The translations under genes and the position numbers were made by a program. DNA of 64,000 nt from Sympetrum striolatum (taxonomy: Eukaryota; Arthropoda; Insecta; Odonata; Libellulidae): the NCBI GenBank assembly GCA_947579665.1, contig OX388347.1:40308943-40372942 (forward strand), given 5' to 3'. This document shows, piece after piece, positions 46,992 to 59,110 of this stretch. A model generated the notes under the pieces. That model did no database searches. It was not told where the DNA came from and saw nothing but the letters and a program-made list of their open reading frames with translations. Numbering within the stretch: the first letter of the stretch is position 1; each line of letters starts with the position of its first letter.

Positions 46992-48741
46992 TTTGATCCG
47001 TTCCTTTGGTTGAAGGAATCTTCTATAGAATCATCTTCAAGGTTACTTTTTTTCCTTTTAGCCCTCGTTTTATTGGCGAATAAAAATGAATATAAAATTT
47101 TGCTGCAACACCATCATTTCGCAAGTTTGTCGGCTTCTTCGGCGATAAAATTAATAGAAAATAAGACGCGATCTAATTTGCATCGCGAATTATAATCCCT
47201 TTGGAAACATCCCACTAAAAAGATTTCCTAAAGAGAACTTCCCTTTCTGGAGGAATTTTCCGTGGGAAGCAATCGCACGCGGTGCATGATTAACAATCAT
47301 TCCCACGTAGCGGGGCACAAGGTCTTTCGTTACTGCACGTGACGTCCAATTAGCCTCGTACAGAGACATTGCCACTTCTCCCTCGAAACCCTCCCTCCCT
47401 CTGTGCGCTTACCCTTTGTCTCCGAAGAAGAAAAGTTTCCCCTGCGTTTCCCATTTCCTCGCAGAATCAGGGCAGTGAGGCGATACTCAATAAGCAGCAA
47501 TCCTTCCCCACGTCTACCTGCCCTTGCTAAGGAGGGCGTGGGAAAACGGATGACCCCGGAGATTATTACACTCGCGGGCAACTTCGATGCTTCCCTCCCC
47601 CTTTGGAAGGAAGTTAATTCTCGGGCGGATTCTTTCCAACCCCGTTTTTATTACCATCGCTCGCATATTATGTGGGCTGTGAAGCCTTTAGGGTTTATCT
47701 CGGCTGTTTTTTTTCTAAATGGGATCTGGTGATTTGCGGCTAGAGTTTTTCGCTATTTTTCCTTGTTTATGGTTGAAATTTTGGGATTAAAAGATCGACC
47801 GAAGGTTCTTGTTTTAGGCTAATTTTTTCGGTTTGATGAATGCCTTTAACGGAATCACGCGGTGATGGGCTTTGAGTTTGGGGCAGGTTGTTTCCATATT
47901 GAAGAGAGTTTTCCTGGAATATATTTGGATGGCCTTCAAACTTGAATTTATATTCAAATTGTTACTTTTGGTTTGAAAATTGGAAGATGATTGAAGTTGT
48001 ACATCTTGAGATTTAAATTAATCTGCCGTGGGCAAATACTTGGATTTTATATCACAAATTTTACATATAAAATTAGGCATAAACTTTCTTGGTGTATTGT
48101 ACATTATATTAAAATGAACTCTAGTTGAAGGGAAAGTAATTTTCGGGAATTGATTTTGTGGGTAATTTAAAAATTAAAAATCAATATATATCTTCTTTGA
48201 ATGGATAAATATGAATTTTAAGAATTCATAAGGCAAACATTGGGAGATAATGAATAACGTTGCACCTATTTTAATGTTAAAACGTTTATTGTATCAATAA
48301 ATAATAGAATTCAATAATACAGTTACCCCACTTTTTTGATTATAAGATACGGTTTTTCTGGAAGAAGTACACGAAAAATCACTCTGCGTCTTGTATGGTC
48401 AATTTCAATGTCTAGTTTTGCTCAAAGACTGACGATGTTCCGCATAACGCCATGTCATCATGTTTGCTTACGTAAGTCGGTATAAGCTCGCTTCTTAGCT
48501 TCCCTGCAAACAATATCAAAGGGTAACAGAAGGATTATTATTATTTCCCAGAATATGTGGCCAAAACTAGATATCATATACCCGAGCATTTTATAAGCAG
48601 GAAAATACGGTGCTAAAAATTAATGCCTCCTTTCTCAGTTAAACTTAAACCACATAGTAACCACCACTCGCTATAACAATTCAGGCAACATTTGTTTGGT
48701 AAATTTAGATAAATAATTTTCCGAAGAATTAATTTGTTTGT
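46992..48741. other. CUB gene intron, central part
   Basis: The GC-richer block at about 47200-47720 has overlapping frames on both strands (109 and 83 codons) without domains. The rest is AT-rich. Nothing else was recognised. Confidence 0.45.
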
Positions 48742-49260
48742 TGAATTATCACATTAATTTAATTATCTCTTATATTATGATGATAAAAATAATATGTCCT
48801 TTGAAATGAAGTTAAGCTCCCATTAAAATTTATTAGGATTGTTTAAATGCTTTTAAGTTTAGAAGGAGAGTTACCTCTCAGTAATAGGGACAATTTCACA
48901 TAATTAAGGGTGTATAAATTGTCTCTTATTTTGCGATGATAAGAATCACGTGTACTTTGAAATGAAGTTAAGCTCTCATTAAAATTTATCTATTAGCATT
49001 CTTTAGATGCTTTTACAGGGTGGGCCATTTAATAGTATCTTTTAAATATTTTTATTTATTATATTTAATTATAATTTATAAATAAATTTATAATATAAAA
49101 ATAAGATATAGTATAAATAAAATATAAACTATCTTATCTTCAGATTTAAACTATTTAATAATTTTATTTAACAAAGTAATTTAAAAAGAAACCGGCAGAT
49201 GGCCCACCCTGTGAGTTAAAAGGTGGGTCACCGCTCAATAACAGGTAAAATTTCACTTAA
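48742..49260. repeat. Tandem repeat, 156-bp period, two units, second interrupted
   Basis: The word TTGAAATGAAGTTAAGCTC occurs twice, 156 bp apart, within longer similar units that also share GATGCTTTTA or AATGCTTTTA, GTTACC or GTCACC, and AATTTCAC. The second unit is split after GCTTTTA by a 198-bp inverted-repeat element and resumes with GAGTTAAAAGG. Confidence 0.8.
49015..49212. mobile_element. MITE with 14-bp inverted ends and TA-type target
   Basis: Perfect inverted ends ACAGGGTGGGCCAT bound an AT-rich, non-coding interior. Comparing the two units of the surrounding repeat defines the insertion exactly: the empty unit reads GCTTTTAAGTT, and the filled one has TA before the element and TG after it. 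This fits a duplicated TA dinucleotide with one later change, as for Tc1/mariner-type elements. The ends look like mariner-family termini, but I cannot name the family. It lies in the CUB gene intron. Confidence 0.8.
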
Positions 49261-52200
49261 TATGACCACAATATACGGTTTTCATCGAAGTTGGAAATTA
49301 TCGCAAATGGCAGCAACACATTTTGCTCGGAATACAACTACGAAATCCTCCATTTCGCGCGGATCGACTCGGTAATTAAAATGGTGCGGAAAATAAAGCT
49401 CGGAGTCAATTTCTCTCCATTCTACATGCTCCGAAATAATTACTACATCAACGGTGGCCAACGCCGATTAAATTACGTATTAAAATCTCGATGCACAAAG
49501 CGAATATTTTCGGAGCCTGTTATCCCCGCGGAGGAAATGGCCGTGAAGGAAAAAACGAGCTGGCGGTGGTAGTCGGAGGATCAGATCGCAGATGACGTCA
49601 GCCTGCCCATCATTCATTAAACAAGCCCCGCTCTCTGTTTTCCAGCCTCACCTCGTATGTTTTAGACTGGTTTATTTTTCGATGTTTCGCTGTCGAACCC
49701 GTGACATTAGTTGCGTGGATTTTCCGCGGGGTGGATATACGGCACCCCAGACATCAATTCCTATGAGCGCGTGCGGTCGCGTCGATCATAAATATTAATA
49801 ACGCGAGGAAAGGGAAAGAGCCGGAAAAAATTCGAAGAATCATCGTCATCATCTAAAGGCGGAACCTTGTAGTTACAGCCAAATGAATCTCTCCATTGCT
49901 ATTTTTTTTAAATCCTTATATCAGGATTGGCGAACCTTTTGCGGCAAGAATGTCATATATTTATGAATGTAAAGCAATGTAGTGCAGAACCATTCAAGGA
50001 GATGGTGATATAAATTAAATAATGTTTAAGATAAGACCTTGTCATTGATTGAAATAGTCGTCTATTATCATTACTAATTTACTGAATCAGAGTTTATTCA
50101 CTGCGGTGCCTCATTTTCTAAGTGAAGTGTACGTAATAAAGATAGTTTTTTGAGAGTTCTGCGTGCTAAAAAACTTTTGGACACGCGTGCCATAGGTTTG
50201 ACACAATGCCTTATTCGATTCAAATTCCATAGTATTTTTTACGTCATCCAGGAACATCTTTCTTGGCTTTCCTCTTTATTTTTCCCTTGTGATTTTCCCT
50301 CCAGTTTATTTTCTAGGAAGCAGTTATGCCGTAGAACATCTCCTCCATTAAATTCCTCTTCTCTTTAATTTCGCTCAGAACTCCTACGTTGCTTTTCTTG
50401 TCTATCCATCTTGATGTTGTTATCCTGCTCTAAATTCACATTTCCATTGCTTCTACCCGAGACTTTTCCATCTTACTCAATGTTCACATTTCACATCCGA
50501 GCAGTAATGTACTCCAAAAAAACATTTTCGCAAAGGACATTCTAACTTCAAACTTTCATATGTTCGAAGAGTGTGGAAGGAAAAATAGCTTCATGTGATG
50601 CCTCGCTTTATCTTTTCCCTCTCGCTAAAATTTTCGGGACACATCGGCTGTAGTGGATCTCTTAGCTTTTCCAGCCTTTTTCCACGTTGAAAAACAAGTG
50701 CTCTTAATACGTCCAGATTAGCGATGAAATGTCGCCCCCTTCTTCACATCCAAACCTATAATGGTCATTTATGACGCCGCATGTTACCGGGATCTATGGG
50801 ATGAACGTGCCGAAGCCGCGGCGTAAGTTATGAAAAGCGAATACTGGGATGACACTTGGCCCTTCTCGAGCATGTGTGCTGCGATGGCGGAATCAAAAAT
50901 GAGAGCGATGGTTCTGCTTTCGCTATGAAGAACGAGGAATCGTAATTAGACTTACTGGAGATAAACACTAGCTTCTAATTTGAATATTAAATAAACTTTT
51001 CCTAAGTTTATTTTGATGAACATTTTCTTTATAAACGATTAAATGCATTGAAATATTATATTTTATATGCTAATATTTATACATAGAGTAATGTATGAGA
51101 AATATCTATATAAACTAAACATATTACATACTCAATGTGAATACATTCTAAATTTGTAATTTTTGTCAGACTGTTTTACATAACACTTTCTGTGGATAGT
51201 CTTATTTGATAAAACATGGTGATACATCCGTCCATAAAAAATCATCAATACAACATTATATTAATTTTTGAATATTCCCATAAACACCACATATCCCAAA
51301 AGCTATTTCTCCATCATCTTTTATCTTGAGCCGTTAGGAATCATTTTGATCTTTAAATTTACATCAAACATTTCAAAAGTTAGTTCGTCATTTAGTCAGT
51401 GAAAGTGAAAACATTCTGCAGATGCGATTTTAGTGAGATAATTTAACGTGAATTATGTACGATTGTTTCAAATAGGGCATTTCTTTGTAAATATCTATAT
51501 TTGAAGCTATTCCTTATTTAAAATTACTTATAGGGGACCCTATACAATTCACGAGAAGTGATTTTTCATTAACTTGGTTTGGATCTTATCGGGGCCTACA
51601 CTGCTACAATAAAAATGAGTATGAGAAGAATAAAATAGAAATATTTTATTCGTGAGTTATAGTACTAGCATCAAAAATCGCGTTAAGGAATAAGTTAGGT
51701 GGTGATGAGCTAAGCTGATTCTCAAAAGACTTTCTTCCGACGACTCAAATTCAGTGGATGCAAAATCACTCTCTGGGAAAACAAAAGCAGTGTTTTGGGT
51801 GATGAATATACAAACCTCCTGCTCTCATAAACTTACGCCATATTAATTATCCCGTCAAAAACAAATGCTACATTTAGAGCAGCCTAATTAAAATGAAATT
51901 AAAATTGTCAGTTTCGTACGAATAAAAAGTTCAGTTTCATGCAAACTGCACGTAGTAGACGGAAGATCCGAAAAAAACCGAGAAACGGAGCGCGGCAATG
52001 GAAAAACGACGTTCGGAATCCAGGATTAATTCCCCTATTAATTTACCACGTAAGCAACTGTCGAGGAAGAAAGCAATAAAACGTAGCCAGGGGAATGGGA
52101 ATCCTCACAGAAAATAAACAGAAAAAAACCACTTAAATTCACGCGAAATCTCGACAGGTCGGAAGGTAATCCTGCGCTGCACTCTCTTCCTCTCATTTTT

Positions 52201-52610
52201 AACAGATTCCTCTTAGACTTTCCAGCACGTAAAATCTTTTTGGGATTGATCCAGGCCTACCATTGTGGTGGTAGGGGGAGCATAAAAGCAAGGCGCGTGA
52301 GGGGTAAACACGTTGTCCGCATCCCACTCTGCCTTCATAAACTAATTTATTGCCGATCGTGAACAGGGGATTCCTCTCTCTCTCTTCCCCCTCTACAAAG
52401 CAGAGGAGTGCAAGTCGCCCGAGGGGGAAAAAGAACGTCTAGACCTGAGCGTTTTATGGCTGCAGGGGTGAGGGATGCGGGAGAAAGAGCGGTTCGTAGG
52501 ACGTTAATCCCGCTCCGTGGACCCGGAGTGACGCGGAGAAGGGTTGCTGGAAAAGTCGTACGTCTGAGGGTCTGTTTTGGTGTGGGGGAGGTGTGCCGCA
52601 GGGTACGCAC
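49261..52610. other. CUB gene intron, upstream part
   Basis: The GC-richer segment at about 49290-49570 has a 93-codon plus frame that I could not tie to any family. At about 50740-50810 a short GC-rich frame ends in GTAAGT on the plus strand but has no plausible acceptor. The remainder is AT-rich. The last about 270 bases before the exon are GC-rich, like the exon itself. Confidence 0.45.
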
Positions 52611-52794
52611 CTGGTGCCGTTGAAGTGACCCACGCTTACGAGGCGATAGACCTGTATCTCTATGCGCTGGTTGCGGTCTGCGAGGAGGAGGTACCAGCAA
52701 GACCCAGGACCCACGAGGGACGGAGACTTTATCTGGCCGAAAGACTTTCCGGAACGGGTCTGGAGAGCTCTGGAGTCTATGGTGACGTTGCACA
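52611..52794 (-). CDS. CUB-domain exon, first half of the domain
   Basis: Minus-strand exon with an excellent acceptor (CTTTTCCAATTCTCTTCCAG) and donor (CCAG|GTGCGT). Two bases finish an upstream codon, 60 codons follow, and two bases are left over; with the first base of exon 44343-44534 these make a serine. The peptide has the CUB layout: first cysteine in CNVTIDSR, a glycine then I.SP ([12 protein letters not shown]), second cysteine in SCWYLLL, then a charged strand [11 protein letters not shown], ending HFNGT. The joined exons give four cysteines with CUB spacing and about 124 residues including the insertion. The upstream exon, with the signal peptide or preceding domain, was not found in the window. 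The specific gene cannot be named. Confidence 0.8.
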
Positions 52795-55700
52795 CTGGAA
52801 GAGAATTGGAAAAGAAGTGGTTGAGTTATGGCGTGGAGGAAAGTTTTGTTCTTAACTGCGAAGGGCGCACACATATGCTCGTGAAATAAACGGCAATCGG
52901 ATGATTAATCTTTCCGCCGAGATTTTTCATTTTCGCTAAACAAAGTCGTGGGAATTAATGGAGAAAGAAATTGAGTTATAGGACGGTCAAGATATGGCGC
53001 GGTTAAACTTTATTTATAGCCGTTCGTTTACGATGCAGCTAATTTTAATCGAACGCCCTAAGGATTGGGAAGGGGGGCAGCGTGAGGTTGCAACCCGCTC
53101 CCCGATGCAGTTTTACTGGGAAAATGATGGAAGAGGTCGGGTAAATAAATTATTCCGCACATCATTGAAGGTTTGCAGCTTTGCAGTTAGAATGTGCCTT
53201 TGGTTTCATAATTTTTTTAATGGCGACCCGAAAAACCCCAGTCGGCCATTTAAAAGATTTAGAGGAGGAATGAAGAAGAGGCTCGTTATGTACCACCTGC
53301 TGCATAAGATTCAGGGGCGGAGCAGAAAAGTACCTTACGCTCTCCATTTTATGGATTCCAAGCCTTACATTAGTTAATTTCTCTCGTTTCAATGTTGATA
53401 ATGAGGGAATCAATGTATTATAAAAGCGAATTTGGAACATATTCATTCTTATTACTCAGACATTCTCGTTTCGTATGAATTATGGTACAGATGAATATAG
53501 CAATCAAATAAAATCTTCTTGATATCACACTTTTGAATTGCAAATTGGTGAAATAATTCTAGTAGGATACTTTTCTGCTATAGTTTTCAATTCAGATGGT
53601 CCTTTCCAAACGAAAGACATTATAATTTTGAAATTTTCTGGAGACTAATTTCGTTTTCTAGATATGTTTACAGTTCTTTTTAAATGATCATTGCGTGTTG
53701 ATGTAAAAGATAGGATTTGCAAGTGAATGAGTTAAATAAATTTGGAGAACAATCTCAGAGCGGGTAACTTATGGGAAAAACCGTATATATAGGTACAAGT
53801 GATTATAAATATTTTGACGGTCAAGATGTTGAATAAAAAAAATATTTCATAGTTCGCTACATTTTGTTATAGCCATATTCAGATAAATATTTCTAGTCAA
53901 AACTAGAAGACAGCGAAATCTTGCGTGGATTAGTAAAAGTTATTGAATTTTGTTGTATGAAATCTTTCATTCAACTTTCTTATCGTTATGTAACTTATAT
54001 AAATTTATATAATAATATCCATTTATACATAAATTATATATAAATTATATAATATAATTACATAATCATATCATTTCCACAAAGTAACGGAATTTTATAT
54101 AGGTTTTTGTTTGTAAAAACATTACACTGTGACTTGAAATAGATATATAATATAATAATATAAATCTTTTATTTTACTTAATTACCATTTATATAGTAAA
54201 TAACATAATATAAATTAAATCTACCTCCAATTTCAATTTAATAATTTTTATACTCTAAATTAAACAATAATAACGCTGTTCTAACACTGTCTCACTGTTT
54301 TAAAATAGAGTGGTGATTGGCAAATATTTAATGAACGTAATCATTTCTATTTTGTTCAAGATGAAATTCTCTGAGGAAACATCAAAGTGAGAACACCGAT
54401 CTCAACATGGCTTGAGTTCACATTATACATTAAAGATCAAAGATTTCGTTCGCTGAAAGTACTCGATTTCACTTGGTTCGTCAAAGTGCTATGTGATTCT
54501 TGCCAAATGCTCTCGGATATCTCTGTTAATAACGCTCTACATCTTGTTATAAAGTCATGGAAAAGTGAAAGACGCGCCAAATTTCCATTATTCACGGATG
54601 GAAATTAAACATGGAAATAAGTCAGAAGGAAAGATGAAACGGGGAGGGAGGAAACAGGTTCATAGGAAATTCGAGAAAGATAGCGAAGGAAAACCTATGA
54701 AATATGTACAATTTGAATTAAAAGTTTCCAACTCGATTGTGGGCGCGTGTGGGAGAAGAGAGAATCCCGGGAAGGATGAATTCGCGTTATCGGCAGGGCA
54801 AAGAAGCATGTGCTAAAGGAAGGAAGAAGGAAAGACGTAAAGAGTGAAATGTTTCCTGAGACGTGATGGTGTTCCTGAGGAAGCTGGTGAGATAATTTGC
54901 CCCCTTTAACCTTCCATTCTAAAGTGAGAGATTTAAAGAAAACAAAGAACAGCAACAGCATGAATTTTCCCGCCGCTTACGTGGCAACTTGTCAGTAAGG
55001 GTCGTGAGTTGAGGGGCGGTGCATGTCGAAGTCTCATAAGTCGGGCGATCGTACGTCAAAGTGTTGCAAGATGAATCAAACATGAGTTGAAGAATCGCAT
55101 GTCGATGAATTCCATGACGAGGCGGCGAGCGTCGTGGTTTGGTGGAACTTGATTGGCCTAAAAGTCTTAAACTGTAGATCCTTAATCTAGTCATTTCAAT
55201 GAGATTTGGGATTCGGAATCTTTCTCAAGCTTAAAAAAAAAATTGTTACGTTTAGATTCCAACCTTTATTGGAAATTTGATATTTTTGGGATTACAAATG
55301 GCATTTATCTGTTGTATTCACGCCATGCTTCAGACACAATTGTATTAATTACTTGTCTATTTGCGATAAAGTTTTTTGAGGAAGAAGTAAAGCTTTCTCA
55401 AGAAACCCTTCATCTTAAATCAAGCACATATATTTACTGCAGTTGAAGGAACGACGTACGCACTTTTTTACGTTATTATAAATGATGATTAATATATCAT
55501 ACAGCTTTTCAGCATGTTTAAGTATGCATAAAAGGGCATATAATTGAGTATCATAGCTGTAAACAGCTCCACAGAGGATGATACATCAATGTACATATAT
55601 TTACGTATATTTTTTATTTTAGTACATTGATGTTTCTTACTAATATTAAGAATTCTTCGTATATGTCAAAAAAAAGATATTATTTTGGTAATGAAGAAGA

Positions 55701-58580
55701 AGGGATTAAGTGTGTGTGTGTGTAAATCAGGATACAATAAAATGACGTTCAATGTTTGAATTTCCATGCCGTGTCATAAATAGCGGGACTCTGCCATGTT
55801 GAACCTAAAGAGTGTCTCAATAGTAATCCTATGGTGACAAGAGCTAACTTCAAGAATGATTTCTCGCGACAAATTTCAAACTTCTTCGTCGCTACATATA
55901 AAAGTAGGATTATCTGTTAAAAGGAGCAAATGTGAGAAGTCATTCTACGTCTTCCGCAATCGCGTAGACTCCTGGAGAGCGAGGCGGTTTCCTCAATTAC
56001 TAGACCTCTTAAGTCCGCTGCTCTTTAAGTCGTAACGTCGATCTCAGTGCAGTTGATGTATGCCCCGCCGCTGCGACCCAATTCGTCTGATACGTTCTTC
56101 CAAGAAAGGAGGAGCACTATTTTACGGGATGGTTTATTGCTGTAATGCTCTCGTGGTTTTCCTAAAGAAGAATGGGATTCAACTGGGTCAACGATTTTTG
56201 AAACCAATGAGCTCAGGGAATTGATGATTTATGGCGCAGCTGTGCGTGCGCAAAAAAGAAGGAGTCCTCACCCCCCTCTGCTCAGATTGTATGTACGGCG
56301 ACCTCGGTGGAAACCGAAGAAATGAATTCCGATTTGTTGGGTGAGAGCGATTTTTCTTTCTTCGGTTGAAATCAAAGTTTGCGACTCCGACCACCCCTCG
56401 CTCGATTTCCTTCTTATCAATTGTTCGAATCCACGAAAGCGGAAGAGGACTTTGATACATCTGTGTTTTCATATCGGGAAGGGCGCGGGAAAAGTATGGG
56501 AGGGAAAGTGTGAGTTGAGTAATCTATGTTAACAATGACGTAAATATTTTATTGAATCTAGAAGATGACACTGTCCCTGTCGGGGGATTAGATTTATTGC
56601 TTACAACAAAAACTACACACAGTAGAGTTTTACATATAGTATGGAAAGTAAATCTGGTGTGTTCAAGACGAACCTTGTAGGAAGATGCGATAAACAAGAA
56701 TAACAAAATACATCATTGTCTAGAATTAGACGAAACTAGTCATAATAAACAATTTTTGTGAATATTACAAGTTTGTTTCCCTCTTGGTTAATAAGGAAAT
56801 ATTTAGGATGGTTACCTTTAAGGTAAATCTGTGCTAATGAAACTGACATAAAATATGATTATATTTAATTAATCTATTCTGGTGGCCATTGAAACTCGTA
56901 AAAAACCTTGATTTCCTCATAATAAAGTAGCCAAGATTGAGCTAATAGTATAATAAGAAGTGCACCAGCTTTTCATCGAAGCTTTTTTAAATTATAATTA
57001 TTTATTTATGTGGAAGTGTTTATTAATTAAATCGTTATAGCCAACTCGATATGGAGATAAGAATATTCTCACCAATATCAATTTTAAGTTAAAGCTTTTT
57101 GTACTTGCGTATTTTCATTATTCTATAATAATTATCTGTGAGTACTGGTATACCATTGGGAATAATGGCAATGTTTTTATCGACAGGCGTTAAATATGAA
57201 ATAATCATTGAGTTACGTTCACACACAATTTACTCTCTTTTATTGAAGAATTTCCCTGACAGAAAGCGTAAAACATAAATAAGTGATGGTTATTTCCAAT
57301 GCATTTTTAATCGGTTTCATTCGAGTAAAAGCGTTTCCATGAAAAATAAAACTAAAGCTTACATTTATCGCTTGCACACCCGATTTCCTTTGCAAAATTA
57401 TATTACAGTAAGATTAATCGCTCGAAGTTGAGGTAAATACGACAATTTTGGTTTTAATCATCTATTATAAATTTTCGTGTATTTCCAGTTATAGTCATAC
57501 TAAACATGATGGCATGTAAGGAATTTTGTCAAAATTATTGTCTTTTAAACGCTATCATCATTATTTCATTTGAATGTATTTACGATTTCATATGTACATT
57601 CAAACATTTGAAAATAAATGATGATATATTAAAGGCTTCTTGTAAAGTTTCGAATTTATCTTTCAATCTCAAAATGACTACTCCTGAATGTCTTTAATTA
57701 TTATGTTCTCATTAGCTGAATAATTTGTATATTTAACGTGATTTCTAGCTTTAAATTCAAGATCAGTGAAATAGATTTGGCTTAACAATAGATTCCATGA
57801 GAATTTAGGATATAAAAAAAATATCATCTTGCTGTGTCTTAAGAGGTTGTTGGATCCTTCCATTTGTTCATATAAATACATCCTTTTATTTAAAAGAAGG
57901 GCAAAGAGCAAATTAAAGCTATAGAAGTATCATTAATTTATGAGAAACACTTCTGTTATACGACCTGCTTCTATCTTCACTTCTGAAAGTCAACGGTTAG
58001 GTTTGCTAGTTATAACCGTGTCCATCCATCCATCGCCCATACTTTGCTTTCTTGACTCTATCTCTGGGACTACCTCTTGGCACCTGTTATTTGCGTTGCT
58101 ATTTATTTGCTGTTGATTGAGCGCACCCTGGGAGGCGCTTACGTTCTGTCGAAAATACTTGACTCGTTCAGCGGCTGATGTCGGCATATATTTGCAGAGT
58201 CTGTATTTAGCGAATGTATTACGGTGTGTTTCACATATCATTCGTGTTTACATTCTTCATTTGTGATCTTTAATCGGTTGATTCGTCCGTCGTATGTTTC
58301 CACTCCAGTTTGTCAATATATTCTACTCATAGAATAGATACGGACTTCGTGCCCATTCATGGAGGCTAAAAAAATATGAAGCAACTTTGAGTGCATTGTA
58401 GTTATTTTCACTTCTCATATTTTATGTTGGATATATATCTTTGATAAAATTGTCCAGAAAGTAAAAATTAAAAATTAGTTTTTTAAGAAAAAAATTTAAG
58501 AATTTTTAAAGAAAAATTGCTCGTTGCTCTTACAAGCAGACTATAACTAAAATCTGGTGGCAGTGGTTTTACAAAAACAT
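52795..58580. other. Non-coding, possible upstream intron of the CUB gene
   Basis: GC-richer DNA continues to about 53400, then AT-rich sequence (very AT-rich at 53990-54260). A short TG run lies at 55711-55723. A minus frame at 57990-58241 includes MPTSAAERVKYFRQN, vaguely like the N-terminal part of some transposon-encoded proteins, and might be a decayed fragment. No signal-peptide exon with a phase-1 donor was found. Confidence 0.4.
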
Positions 58581-58651
58581 TGCATCGGCCGGGAATCGAA
58601 CCCGGGCCGCCCGCGTGGCAGGCGAGCATTCTACCACTGAACCACCGATGC
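58581..58651 (-). tRNA. tRNA-Gly (GCC)
   Basis: A complete 71-base tRNA reads on the minus strand. GCATCGG pairs with CCGATGC, discriminator A, A box TGGTTCAGTGG, anticodon loop CTGCCAC with anticodon GCC, and a perfect B box GGTTCGATTCC in a fully paired T arm. There is no intron. A run of five T follows 4-8 bases beyond the 3' end (AAAAA at 58573-58577 on the plus strand), the expected RNA polymerase III terminator. It decodes GGC and GGU glycine codons. It stands alone here, with no tRNA cluster. Confidence 0.97.
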
Positions 58652-59037
58652 TTACGAAACCTATGAAAATAATTTGTTTTTAATTAAAAACATAGCTTTA
58701 AAAAAATAAGACCTTCAGACTATACGAAACTCAGTTTATGGATATGATATATAAATATGTAAATCTGAGATGGACTTGGCTAGAAAATCACTACTATAGA
58801 TGCAACTAGATGCAAACATCGCCAAGATTTATCTTTATCGTTTTGGTAGTTTTCATAAATGAGTGATGCGCCCTTTTGAATTAAAATTCTTTTCTGTTTT
58901 CGTATAAAATGACATGTTGACGGAATTAGTGAGAAAGCGCTAGTAAAATACACGATCCTGCAAGGAGCATTTTAAGTAAAGATTTCTTCATTAATATTTA
59001 TTACTCTGTCCAATGATAATAGAAATAGAAAGAGCTT
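58652..59037. other. Non-coding spacer
   Basis: AT-rich sequence upstream of the tRNA gene. No coding frame or repeat recognised. Confidence 0.5.
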
Positions 59038-59110
59038 GACAGGACCGGGACTCGAACCCACATCCCCCGATTGTTTGTCAGTTTATTTATCGTGTGAGCT
59101 ATCCGGCGAG
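59038..59110 (-). mobile_element. Decayed tRNA-like element (SINE head or tRNA pseudogene)
   Basis: On the minus strand a perfect B box (GGTTCGAGTCC) is preceded by ATAGCTCACACG, a weak A box, at tRNA-like spacing. The ends do not pair into an acceptor stem and the anticodon arm is AT-rich and poorly paired, so it is not a functional tRNA. It is probably the head of a tRNA-derived SINE. No second copy occurs in the window. Confidence 0.55.

Noticed and set aside
50760..50812. GC-rich plus-strand frame ending in GC|GTAAGT, like the candidate exon at 3475
   Set aside because: No plausible acceptor upstream in frame; the nearest AG with a pyrimidine tract leads into stops.
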